A DNA stretch of 64,000 nucleotides from contig JACGCK010000003.1 in NCBI GenBank assembly GCA_014925825.1, forward strand, positions 1,302,001 through 1,366,000. Reading direction: 5' to 3'. Position 1 is the stretch's first letter. The number at the start of each line of letters is the position of its first letter. Of the stretch, positions 46,201-56,720 are shown one piece after another. The notes beneath the pieces are model-generated. The model was not told the origin of the DNA and made no database searches. It was given only the letters and a program-made list of their open reading frames with translations. Source of the stretch: Pholiota molesta. Its lineage: Eukaryota; Basidiomycota; Agaricomycetes; Agaricales; Strophariaceae. The position numbers were made by a program, and so were the translations under genes.

Positions 46201-49200
46201 TACGAGCATGGGAAAATGCGGCGGAATGCATACGAGCACTGAAAAAAAAGGCGAGTGGCAGCGGGATAAAAACGAGCGCGACGGAAACAAAATGAATATA
46301 TCAAGCTAAAAAAAATAAGTCCAGGTGGAAAAATTGAGAGTGTTGAGGCGAAATAAATATGTGAACCAGGTAGACTCCTCCCTAACGAAATCTTGACTGT
46401 ACGGAGTCAATTCGCAAGGTTACGACGCGGCGAGACGTTGCGTGAGCACGTCGACGGCTGCTGAGCACTAAGCGGTATATCCGGGGGGCGCAAGCGACGT
46501 CTACGGCGTCCTGGATTTAATATTCGAGGCCTATGCACGTCTACTCGTCGTCTCGGGTGCTGATAACGAGCTTGTCTGGCGCGGCGACGGGGCTTTTGAA
46601 TAATATTTGGCGAGATGCAGCGCGAGCTAGAGTACGAGATGAAGGGATAAAAAGCGAGGCGACGAGGCGAGAACACGGGTTGACGAGGCGAGTGCGTGGG
46701 GTGACGATGCGGATATATGGAGCGACCAGGCGAGACGACGACGTGATATTACGAGTGCGCGGGACGACGGAGCAAGGTCGAGATGGGTCAAAGAGGGTCG
46801 AAATGGGTTGGAACGCGTCCGCGTGCGGTCTGACGGACTGAGGGCGCGAGTCGACGGGTTGTGGACGCAAGACGACAGTACAAGGGTGCGGATCGACGGG
46901 TGGGGGGCGCAAATTGATGGCAGATGGCTGCAAGTCGACGGGTGGAGTGCGCGAGTCGATAGGAGTACTGTGAGACATAAAAAATAAAGGCTGTGGGGCT
47001 GAGGTGTGTAAATTCGTCGCAGCGACGGGGTGCTCTGGGATTGGATCTAGGTCGCGGGAAGGAGTGGTCGCTTCGCAATAGTGCGCCGTGATTGAAGGTG
47101 CCAATGATAATAATTCGCGCAGCGTAATAGAGACGTTTGGAGCACCGGAGATGGGTGGATAAATGGGCGCAATAATTGTGGAGTCCTCGGAAATTGGAGG
47201 CGAGCTCGGAGTCGACGATAACTTGCGCGGAATGTACTTCTTGTTTGGTAGTGCCGCAAAATTGCGCTCGGCTCGTGGTGCGTAGGCGACGTGGTCCTGA
47301 AGCTTGAATATCTCTGGGTTTGATGGGCGACTTGGTACTGGAATTTTAGGCGATGCGACGGGAGTGATAGGAGCAGTGATGCGAGGCGCAGTGGGAGCGA
47401 CGGGTGCGACGGGAGCAATGGAGGCGACGGGTGCAGGGAGAGAAGGCATCGAAATTGAAGGAAGGTGGTGTATGGTAGATCTTGCTTCAAAAATCCAAGT
47501 CGCAGCTTTGTAAACCTGATCAATACTATAACTCGGGGCTGGAATAAGTGTCGGATCGATGGTATGCAGTCGGAAGATGATGTCGGACAGTAACTCGCGT
47601 CGAAAACCTTGAATATAAATATTCTGTGCATCTAGGTGGCTCGAGAGCTCGCATTTGATGAGAATCGACGCGATACCACGGAAGGAGCGGGTATATTCTG
47701 CGAGATCGAATACAGAAGATATTCCGTGACGCTGATGGCTATAGCTAGTGCAATGAGGTCGTTTCGGCTGTAGCGGTAGAGATCGTTCGCCTCGGGATAG
47801 CTTTTGAATATTGCAGTCTTGAACTCGTCAAAGGTCGCCATGTCGCTATCAAATTCTGGAACTGAAACCCAAATCTCTTCGTCGTCGATTGACATATATC
47901 GAACAGTGTGGTCCTTCTTGATGCGATCAGAGGTAATTTGGCATGTCGCAAAGAGATACTCGAGGTCGGCAAAAAATCTGGCAAGTTCGCGGGCATGCGA
48001 CGAGCTAAAGCGCGGAGCAGTGCGCTCTCTCGGATATGGCATATGCGGCGTCGTCATGATAGCGAGTCGGAGAATGATAAATAAAATCACGAGTCAATGG
48101 ATTGCATGTGCAAGGCGACGGAGAAATGATGGCCGAGGCGACGGATAATGATTGCTTGGCGACGGCACAATACGCGAGTTGCCGGAATAAGAGCGTGAGG
48201 TGACTACGAGGCGACGGGTGGAGATGCGAACTGGGTGATGACAATTGGAAGGCAAAAAAATGATAAACCCCTCGCGGTGGGCTCCAGAAATGATGTGCCA
48301 AGTGTCGTGTAGGGTGCGGAATGTGGCGAATATAATCTAAAACCACAAAACCAAAAGCCACGACGTGAGGGGCTACGAGGGTGCGAGTACGGGGTTCAAG
48401 GGCGTCCCAATCAAGGTCTATCAGTGGCGAAAGGTGCGACGAGGTGTGCGACGTGACGAGATGGCGTTTACGATGTATACTGAGTTGTGAGAGCGACGGG
48501 ATAAAGGAGTGACGGAATTTAGCTGGAACTGAGCGATGAGAGTGAAATAAAATAAGAGAGAGACGCAGCGCGGTGTAAAACGAAGGGGAACGCAGTGGGG
48601 ACGAGGACGCGACGAGAGACGAACTGAAACTGAGCTGAAAACTGAGGGGGAAAGTGTATTCTTCCGTTTTACTGAGTTACAGGGATTTAAATAGTACGGA
48701 AGCAATAGCTCGTATTTAATTTATCTAAGATGGTGAAAAGGTGCGAAGTGAGCTGCCCGAAAGGCTAGATACGAAACCCATGTGAAAAAATGATGATAGG
48801 GGAGTGCAGCGCGTGCGCGCGACGGCGAGCTAGAGATTGAAATGCTAAAAATAGGGCGCCTAAGCGCACACCTGAGCGCATGTGCGCGCGGACGGAGTTC
48901 CGATGTGATAAGTTGTCCAATAATATTCGGAACGAACTCTGTACGTATTCGAAACCTTTCTAGACCATGTAGCGACGTCCCGAGAGTGCTGTGTGAGCCC
49001 GTATACGGCGGCGCGCGACTTGCGTCCAAGTTCGTCGGGTCACGTGACTACCCGCGGCTCCTGTTCTGAGTGCGTACGCGGCGCGGCGCGGCGGCTCTGT
49101 GCGCATTCGCGCGATTGCGTTCCACGTGTGTCGTAATATGTTCTGAGGTGTATGGAGGCTTTCTATATACGTTTAGCGTGCTTGAGCGACTTCGAGCACG

Positions 49201-52200
49201 GCGGCGCGAGGCGAGGCGTCCTGTTGCGTCGTGTACGACCTAGCGCATTCGAGCGCGTGCGTGCGCGTTCTGTTCGTGTGCGTTGCGCATGCGTCTGGGC
49301 GTGTTCTGGCGCGTTTTCAGAGCGTATACGGATGCGGTGCGCATCACCGTCACCATCCAGATGGGATCGGCGTCCCCCGCATATCTCAAAGGCACTCGGC
49401 GATGCTCGCGCGCTTCGTGTACTAGGCGCTTAACGTCCTCAAACGCGCGCTGCTCCGTGTAAGTCCAACGGAACGGCACTGTATCTCCAGTTAATGACGT
49501 CAGAATGCCCATAGGCAAACGAACGCCTGGGACATCGTCGGCGAGATAGCCCACAGTCCCCAGAAAGCCCCGCAAAAGATCGCGGTTCGTTGGGACCTTC
49601 CAGCTGATCACCGCGTCAACTTTAGCGCCGTCCATACGGATGCCGTCATCATCGATCAGGCGACCCAAGATCTTCAACTCAGGCTCAATGAAATGCAGCT
49701 TCCCTTTACTAAGGTAAAGCTTCTCGCGCTTCAAGATGTCAATTATCATCTTAACATGCTGAACGTGTTCTTCCAGCGTACGCGAATAAATGACGATGTC
49801 ATCCAGGTAGATATCCATGAAGCGCCCGATAAACGCAGAGAAAATATGGTCCATTAAAGCTTGGTACGTCGCCGGCGCATTGCAATCGCCAATCTGAATA
49901 ACCAAACTAACCATGTTACCATCCGGTGTCGTCACCGTAGACCGGTCGACGTGCTCTGGAATAATCCGTATCTGCTCGTATGCAGATTTCATATCCATCG
50001 ATGATCGAAAAGGATAGCTCGCACACCGTCGCAGCATCCCATCGATATCGGGCAACGGTGATGTAAGTTTAACCGTATTCTTGTTGCGCTCACGCAGATC
50101 AACCACCGTGCGCAACTCGGCTGGCGCGTCAGCCTTGCGCGGTTTTGGAATTAGCAACATAGGCACTGTATTACCTGCCGAAGTGATTTTCCAGCGACCC
50201 GTTTTCAGGTACGCATCTCGCTTCTCAGCCCATTGACCGCGAAATGCTTCTGGACAGCGCGACGGCCTCCAGGGATAACGTTTATTGACATCGATCAGGG
50301 GTATAGTATGGTTTATATCCCTCATCGGGGGCAATTCCGTTTCGCTAACTTCCTTGCACAGGGGCGCCGCATAATCGCGCAGCTCGCGACGCGCAGCTTC
50401 AACCACATCAGGCTGCACATCTATGGCATTGGCGACATATTTCATGTCCTGCCCGGCACTAATGGGAAGTGCTTCATCGCTTCCGATGATGACCCGCGCG
50501 GGATTAAACCCTATACAAACACGGTGTTGATACATCCAGGGTGTGCCTAGGATGAGATCATAGTTATTTATATTGGCAATATCCAGAGGACGATCCTCCT
50601 TTATACCTTGATATTCCAAACGGACGGTTGCGCGTGAATTAACCTTCGAACGCGAACCTTGGACTGCCAGCTGCAAGGTGAGAGGACTTTCCATCTCCTC
50701 CCGTTTAACCTTGAGCTGGTCTGCCAGCGTAGACGATATGAAATCGCCTAGTGATCCAGAATCCAGCAGCGCCCGTGCGGGCTGCCCATTAACAGTAGCC
50801 GTGACCACCACAGGCTTAGGCAGCGCTCGGCGCTTATCTTTGACCATAGCCGTGTTGCGCTGAAGCGCCGCATACTTGGTACGGTCGACCTGGATCCCGG
50901 ACACCTCAATCACTGCAGGAGATTCGATACGATCCAGCTGGCGCAGTAGGCGCCCGTACCACTCTCCAATCCTGAACATTGGTGAGTGCAGCTGGGACCG
51001 TGGGATTCTAGTTGATAAACAACAATAATAATCTCGGATTTCATAGTGGAACGAATCCTCCGGCGCCAAATGAACGACTTCAAATCGTGACGCGTCCGTG
51101 CTCTCGCGCGTGTGTTCGGATAAGTACGGTGCATGCGCGAGCAACAGGCGCTCAGCGTGCCGCTCGACGACGTCACCCATCAAGGTCTGCGAGTACCGCT
51201 CGGTTCTCAGCCATTCATTAGCGTATTCGCCTGGCATGTAGATTCCCATTTGATCAATACACTGTTCAGCATACCACTTTCCAATGGAAAAGCGTGGCAA
51301 TCGTAAAATGTCAGAGTGAATCCAATATTCGACGCCGCGTTTACGGTCGAACACGGTGTACATCCCAGACTCGGCATGCCGAGTGATATCGAACCGAGGT
51401 TTTCCTGTCGCCGTAGGATTTATCCACATGTCTGTGTCCCCGGGATATGGTTGACACTGCTCGAGCACGAACTGAACTCGTCGCCCGAGCACGTCGCCCA
51501 TTGTCTTCAATCCTTGGCCGCCCCATTCAGGTCCAGCCACGGAGTTATTCCACTCCTCGCTCAGAGGATCTTCGTGGGCATTCGGCGGCTCGTAAACAGG
51601 CGCGTTGTCGCCGTACGTTTCCTCGTACCGCCCCGAACGAACCACCTGTTCGCGATACCAACGGATGAAATCAAAATTGGGATTGCTAAATAGCTTTCTC
51701 CCAATTGTAGTCTGTAAATCCAAATCATAATCATGGATAATATAGGAATTGGGATCCGGGCCCACAGTGGTAGGATCCACTGCAAACCTTCCCAGAACAT
51801 CATGTTCTCCCTTGCATGGAGGGTAACTAGAATAAATTCCGTCTTTGAGAAGTTCGAGCAGATGCCAGCGCAGCGCTTGACCCATGCAGCGACGTGGCAA
51901 TTCGGGCTTGATTAACGCAAGCGCCCGTGCTCGGCGCTTAGCGTACCATCCACCCAAGTCAAAGTACTCATTATGCAAGAGCGCCGTGGGCACTCCAATA
52001 CAAAAATGAGTTAAGTCATCATGAATAAGATAACGCTTCTTGCGCATTGACTTTTCAACGAAGAATCGATCGTTATCAGTGAAATAATCCGTAGGATAAC
52101 GTCCATCCCCTGGATAGGGACGGCATTTGTTCAGCAACTCGGTCGCGCGAGTGGCGTATGCATCGCCGATGTGATCTCGCGGGTACCGAATGTACTCGTC

Positions 52201-54540
52201 TTCTTCCAACGGACGTACAGTCGGCGGTTTAGGCTTGGGTGCGGGGTTCTCATCGTCCTCGTCTTCCGACGACGACGTAACATCCGTGTCTTCTAAATCA
52301 GGAGGCTCATCCACTGGTTCTGTGAATGGCCCCAATTGATACTTTCTTTCAATGGCTTCGAGCGCTGGGTCGTCGAACGACCACTCCACTGAACCCTCGC
52401 TAGTATCACTCATCAACTCACTGTCGACGAGCTCAAAGTCCTCCGAACTGGAGTCAGCATTCTCGAATTCAATGGAGCCCAACGGTAAGCTATCTAAGAC
52501 TTCCACGGATTGGTCTGACTCTTCCACAGGTTCCATGCTGAACGCTGCAACGCCCGGTGGGCGATTTCCACTGTGTTTCACGGTGCTACCTTGCGGGCAG
52601 TTTCGAGCAAGATGCCCGGTTTCATTGCAACGGAAACAGCGCCCTTCAGCGCGTCTCTCGGCGACTTCCTTCTCAGATAACTGAGGGGTGCGGCTCGTCT
52701 CGCGCTTGGGCGTTCCACGGAACGACTGACTTTTGGCACGGTCAGAACTGTTCGACGGCCTCGACGAGCCGAATCGACTACCTTTCGACGAGACGCTGGG
52801 CTTCGACGAACCAAAGCGACCAGACGACCCGGTGGGACCATTGGACTGGCCGCGCAAATTGTTCGATGGCGCAGGTGAGTTGAACGGTCTCTTAAAATTG
52901 TTAAAACCATTCTGATGATGATTATTATGCTGAGGAACCGAGTTCCCCGGGCGTCTACTACGAGACTTCGACACGCGCTCTGAAATCTCGATGATTTCCG
53001 CCCGCGCGGTGACTTCAGCCCAAGTAGCTGAATCAGGATGAAGTCCATCTCGCCACAGTGCAGTCTGGATGGACTCCGAAGATCCCATCCAAAACTTAAT
53101 CACCATATCGCGCTCGCTCGTTGAGCCGATTAAATTGCTGAGTTCTTCCAACTCATGAGCAAACTCGCTTACTGATTTATCGTGCTGTCTAGCCCGATCG
53201 AATTTTGCTTGCATCTCCAATCGATGGTCGATCGGAAAGCAATAGTTATACAACTCAGCATAAAACTCCTCCAGTGTCCAGTCCTCCTCGGTCATGGACA
53301 CTTTCTGCAGGTAAAAATCGTATGCTTTTCCTTTCAGGAAGTATGACAGCGCAAACGCTTGTCGCTTGGCCTTAATACGGCTATCCGAGATGTAGGCTTC
53401 ACTTTCCCTAACGAATCGATGGAACGCGCGTACGTCCGGCTTACCATCGTAATTCGTAGGTTTGAACGCCTTGTGGCTCGAACGCGAAGATTTCGACTTC
53501 CTCGACTTCTTACGGCGCTTACCGCGCGAATCGTCGTTCGAACTCGTATCAGTTCGCTCGTCCGAGCTCGTACTCGGGGATGAGTCATCGGGAGGTCCTC
53601 CACTGTGTCCAGCCGACTTCTGTCCAACCCGACGCAGGGCCACGCCGATGAAAGAGTTAGGGTCAATCATGGCGTCAGGCCTGGATTCAGCTGGTAACCT
53701 ATTCTTTGTAGTAGCCAACTTTTTGTACCGAGGTTCGAATGTATCTCGTTGTTCAGCGCTTAATTGACGAGTCGCGGGCGCCGCCGAGGCGCTCGCGCGC
53801 GGCTCTGGATCAGGCTCGCGCGGCACAGGTGTCTCAGCGCGGCGCTGATCCTGCTGCTGCTGATAGGAATCCCAGGCCGCCTGTTGGGCCTGTAAGTCTA
53901 ATTCCTCATCAGGTAAGTTTGCATTGCCCCATTCTCGGGGATCAATGTTCTTTCCTTTAGTGCGCGACGGCCCTTCTTGACGGGACTCGGAGCGCTCGGG
54001 TACAACCTGGGGTTGGTTCTTTCTCATATTAAGGTTACGGCGCTCAATGAATGCGCGTTGCGCCGGGGTTAACATCCTCTCGGCTTGCTGAATAGCATCC
54101 TGCACGTCTGCAGATGGCTCTGGGGACTGTACTCTCACAGCCCCAGTTCTCTTAGGTGTTCTTATTTCTGATTCAAGGCTCCGTGCTCGTCTGTGAGTCA
54201 CGGTTTGCCACCCTCCGGAATCCACGTTCTCGGGGGTTTCAATGTGTCTGTTCATATCAAATTTATTGATATTACTAGATACTACAGTGTGGGGTGCACT
54301 GTCTAAACTGCCAACTACAGGGCCAGTCTCCTTCTCAACCTGAACGGGAGAAGGGGGTCTCGAGGCGACAACGTCACTGTAAGTGCGTTTTGGGGACGTC
54401 TCGGATGCAGGACTGGAACTCCTTTCGGAGCGCACAGAGGCTGCGGGCGAACTCGCGCGAGGCGGGTTCCCACGGCGTGCCGCTGCCGGAGCGGCACCGC
54501 CACGAACGCGTGCTGTGCGGGGAGGCATACTGATGGTCAA
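40213..54540 (-). CDS. Gag-pol polyprotein of the outer gypsy element, split by a 6-kb insertion
   Basis: Codes from 54540 to 49351 (1,730 codons), then, after the inserted element, from 43311 to 40213 (1,033 codons with stop). The two parts join exactly in frame when one CCGT target copy is removed. In order: long Gag with a Ser-rich start, capsid-like helices (SYFLKGKAYDFYLQKVSM), zinc knuckle CFRCNETGHLARNC, aspartic protease ALLDSGSLGDFIS, reverse transcriptase with MDIYLDDIVIY, RNase H (split at WMVTDG), H2C2 integrase zinc domain (HSMLAHLGA..CxxC), DDE core (IDFVGPLP, SDRD, GSTERANR) and a C-terminal chromodomain-like stretch (EWAVDKILSHCGARDKSLFE, then ITWLPY). A single gag-pol frame without frameshift is typical of several fungal gypsy lineages. 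The insertion inactivates this copy. Confidence 0.95.
43308..43311. repeat. Inner element target-site duplication CCGT, left
   Basis: CCGT before the left inner LTR and again at 49347-49350. With the LTR ends read as TGATG..CATCA the host reading frame is restored exactly, which supports these limits. Confidence 0.88.
43312..44357 (-). repeat. Inner element 3' LTR
   Basis: 1,046 bp, TGATG...CATCA, matching 48291-49346 with scattered 1-bp indels (e.g. ACGAGG versus ACGAAGG near 43602). The few differences point to a fairly recent insertion. Confidence 0.93.
44358..44367 (-). promoter_or_regulatory. Inner element polypurine tract
   Basis: Minus-strand AGGGAGGAGA abuts the 3' LTR. A second copy of this tract and its neighbours (CTCCTCCCTAACGA on plus) occurs at 46376-46390, on the far side of the minisatellite. 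Confidence 0.75.
44580..46190. repeat. Degenerate 20-bp minisatellite, about 1.6 kb
   Basis: Roughly 75-80 diverged units of AGCGCGGCGAGACGACTTGG (plus strand) with interspersed 'GAATTAAAT' or 'TTGAATAC' variants. Higher-order structure is visible: a three-unit block (GAGCTTGACGAGACGACTTG...) recurs at about 44930 and 45588, and a block with 'TGTACGGATGCGGG'/'TCTATGGATGCGGG' at about 45155 and 45372. Because 20 is not a multiple of 3, each minus-strand frame gives the same 20-residue repeat (with RLAAL, VVSPR, SSRRA), producing many overlapping ORFs that are not genes. Confidence 0.9.
46541..48057 (-). pseudogene. Gag of the inner element, with one frameshift
   Basis: Starts MTTPHMPYPRERTAPRF (Met at 48057), followed by the agaric gypsy Gag pattern: FADLEYLFATCQI, KKDHTVRYMSIDDEEIW, FDEFKTAIFKSYPEANDLY. 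Near 47720 the frame slips by one base; the other frame continues the Gag pattern (FDLAEYTRSFRGIASILI, then FRRELLSDIIFRLHTIDP) and a Pro-rich tail with repeated PPVDLxPxxxxLRP words, to a stop at 46541. No zinc knuckle and no protease. A Gag with a single slip may still have served until recently. Confidence 0.75.
48269..48286 (-). promoter_or_regulatory. Inner element primer-binding site
   Basis: On the element's strand TGGAGCCCACCGCGAGGG lies four bases after the 5' LTR. The complement ends in CCA and looks like a tRNA acceptor stem and T-arm (CTCGCGGTGGGCTCCA). I cannot name the tRNA without a search. Confidence 0.65.
48291..49346 (-). repeat. Inner element 5' LTR
   Basis: Partner of 43312-44357; drives transcription leftward. 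Followed on plus by the second CCGT at 49347-49350. Confidence 0.93.
49347..49350. repeat. Inner element target-site duplication CCGT, right
   Basis: Second copy of CCGT, inside the RNase H codons WMVTDG of the outer element. Confidence 0.88.
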
Positions 54541-54705
54541 CTAAAACTTGAGGTATAGAGAACGTACCGAGATTGGAAATGACGGAGGTTCTTGGGGGAT
54601 CTTCTACCTTGATGCTGGATGGTCTGGATGATCAGTCCAGAGGGTGCCCGAGCGAGAAGGAGAAGGGATAGGGGAGTTAAGAGAGTTTGTTACTTGTCAA
54701 AAATA

Positions 54706-55008
54706 TGTGACGAAAGTGACAGCAGTGACTGTGAGTGACTGCGGTGGTAGTTTCGGCACACGGGTAGCGAACAGAAAGACAGTTTAAAGGCTTAAAATTC
54801 ACTGGAGCGACTGTCTACTGCGTACATGGCTTTTATACCTACGAGTAAATAGTCACGAGATAGAATAAAAATAGAGAAAGGAGCGACAGGGGTAGGAAGT
54901 GGATAAGAGACCATGTGTCAATCAAAGAGATAATAAAATAAAAGGAATGTGGTGCGGTTGGAGCTCGGAAACATGTGCAGAGTCCGAAAAGGGTATCGAT
55001 TCGTTACA
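54706..55008 (-). repeat. Outer element 5' LTR (303 bp)
   Basis: Undisrupted form of the LTR, TGTGACG...GTTACA on plus. On the element's strand it contains a TATA-like GTATAAAAGCC about 190 bp in. Confidence 0.95.
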
Positions 55009-55013
55009 TTAGG
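55009..55013. repeat. Target-site duplication TTAGG, right
   Basis: Repeats 39721-39725 exactly. Confidence 0.92.
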
Positions 55014-55216
55014 GCCCTAAGGCTTTTCCACCTATGCAAAAACCTACCTAGAGTTGAATTGGGGCCTTTCTCTGGCCTCTCTAGTCTCAATTTTCTTGGA
55101 TATATATACATTGCACACAATTCAAAATGAAAACAAAGAATTATATTCAATTCTGTCTAATGTATTAAGAGCTTTTTACTAAGTACATAAATGAAGGGGA
55201 TGGTCAAAGAGGCGCG

Positions 55217-55654
55217 TTAACACCAGCGACGCTCTTCGCCGCGCAGGCGTCCGCTGGGAGCTTCCACTGCTTGGCACGCGCCGGTTTTGGTGAGATACAT
55301 CTCGAGCCCCCGGATCAACCACTCGCCTTCGCGCTGCACGTCCTGCACCAGCGGTATCTGCCTGAGCTCGGCGGCCTTCTGAACGCGCCACGGCGACAGG
55401 TCCTCCACGAGCGCGTGCGTCTCGTTCGCGATCAGGGCGTCCGGCTGGTCGAACCTCTTTTCGTGCCGCTCGACAATCCTGTTGCGCTTCGCCGCGATCG
55501 CGGCCGCCTGCTCCGCTTCCGTCAGGGACTCGATCTGGCTGGCGGCGGCGGCGGCGGCGGATGTGGGTGTATCCTGGGTGTTCGTGCTGGCGTCGACGAC
55601 GGCGGGCTGCGGCTTGTCGACGCCGAGGTCGGAACGCGTCGAGGTCGAGGTCAT
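55217..55654 (-). CDS. Unknown protein, C-terminal exon
   Basis: 145 codons of biased, clean frame: MTSTSTRSDLGVDKPQP, an Ala run, then a charged helical part (AAKRNRIVERHEKRFDQPDA, DLSPWRVQKAAELRQIPLVQ, GEWLIRGLEMYLTKTG) and a basic end. The well-formed helix with Trp pairs looks like a real domain, but I do not recognise the family. GC-rich sequence up to about 56100 (including LLTTRRRYGAAAAAISPPRA, a mitochondrial-presequence-like stretch) may hold 5' exons, but no phase-consistent join was found. The outer gypsy element inserted about 200 bp beyond its stop. Confidence 0.45.
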   Translation of the reverse strand: MTSTSTRSDLGVDKPQPAVVDASTNTQDTPTSAAAAAASQIESLTEAEQAAAIAAKRNRIVERHEKRFDQPDALIANETHALVEDLSPWRVQKAAELRQIPLVQDVQREGEWLIRGLEMYLTKTGACQAVEAPSGRLRGEERRWC

Positions 55655-56720
55655 CGCCCGCCGCCAGCGGGCCCAAGAGCGACGCGGCCGCGACGGAGGC
55701 GGCGGTGCGCATCACCTCGGCGGATGCCGCAGGCGTCGCGGACTTGGGCTGCTCAGCGGGCGCGGGCGCGGGCGCGTGTGTAGGTGTCCAGCGCCTCCGC
55801 GGCCGTGGGCTCTTCGACGACGACAACCTCCAGCGAGGCGGCGGGGTCGTCGAGCACGAGTGCGGCCGAGGCGGAGAGGACGACCGCGGCGGGGCAAGGT
55901 GCATGAGGTGCAGGGCGCGGTGCACGTTGCGCGTGGTTCGCCGGCGACGCGCGTTTCGTCCGCCCAGCTGTCGTCCAGTCCACGTTGTCGCGAGTTTGCT
56001 CAGTGTGGATCGACGAGGTCGTTGGCAGCTGCTAGGCAGCCCTTGGTGGGGAGATGGCGGCAGCTGCAGCGCCGTACCTGCGGCGCGTCGTCAGCAACAT
56101 AAATGTGTGGGGGAAATGAACGTACCTGGCTCTCACAAAGGGCGAGCCACCGCCCTCCTCGCGGCCATTACTCCCATCCCCATCGTCTTCTATCGCTTCG
56201 GTGCGCGCGCGTGTGTGTCGTAGGGGGGACGGTCCACATCCCTCCAACAGCGAAGTAGAGCGAGAGGAGCGCGGGGCGGCTGGCAAGGCGAGTGTGGTCG
56301 TTGCAGAGCAAGAGCCGCGCGTCATTTTTCCGGTAACCTAACCGGGGAACGGCAGGGAGCGGCACCACGGGCTGCGACGGCGTCCAGAGTCAACAAGCGT
56401 CCACTCTGTCACCTTCTCGCGCGCAACACCCGCGAAAAGCGTGACAAAGACGTTTAGTCACATACACGTGATGCAAGGACGTTCACTGCCGCTCGGCAGC
56501 CATCACGGCCATCAATCCCCTGCCAAAACTGCCGGAAGCACGTGCCGCGAACGTCGTTCTCCCGGAAGAAGTTGAGATGTTGCAAATCACGCCGTTTGAT
56601 GATGGGCGTTTGTCACCCTGTGAAATGAACATTTGGACTGCAGAATTTCAATCACGATCAATGCCTGTTGATTGAGCACTCCCAACCCGAGTTCCTCCCA
56701 TCAGATTTACGCGTACAAGG
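55655..56720. other. GC-rich region, possible 5' exons; F-box promoter
   Basis: 55.7-56.3 kb has long ORFs on both strands caused by GC bias and may include upstream exons of the unknown minus-strand gene. 56.4-56.6 kb has ACGTTCA/GAACGTC words as at 39.0-39.65 kb and is the F-box upstream region copied at 37949. Confidence 0.4.

Larger units (their letters stand above)
43312..49346 (-). mobile_element. Non-autonomous, gag-only LTR retrotransposon with internal minisatellite, nested in gypsy pol
   Basis: 6.0 kb. LTRs 43312-44357 and 48291-49346 (1,046 and 1,056 bp, nearly identical) with 5-bp inverted ends TGATG/CATCA. Transcribed leftward: primer-binding site 48269-48286, decayed gag 46541-48057, about 1.6 kb of 20-bp repeat, and polypurine tract next to 44357. 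No protease, reverse transcriptase or integrase is present on either strand, so it must borrow enzymes from another element. Length and content fit a LARD-like element that keeps gag. It interrupted the outer element after that had inserted. Confidence 0.9.
39726..55008 (-). mobile_element. Full-length Ty3/gypsy chromodomain retrotransposon, interrupted by a nested LTR element
   Basis: Bounded by LTRs (39726-40152 and 54706-55008) with terminal TG..CA and a TTAGG target duplication, and transcribed leftward. About 9.2 kb without the insert. It encodes one gag-pol frame (40213-54540). The polypurine tract lies at 40153-40164 (minus CCAGAGGGCGGG). I see no clear tRNA primer site after the 5' LTR (minus TATTTTTGACAAG...). 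The LTRs differ only by one G and one 123-bp tandem duplication, so insertion is recent. It lies between the two copies of the F-box locus. Confidence 0.95.

Noticed and set aside
49240..49350. C-terminal end MRTASVYALKTR of the long gag-pol ORF
   Set aside because: This is inner-LTR sequence read in the host frame after the insertion point, not part of the gypsy protein.
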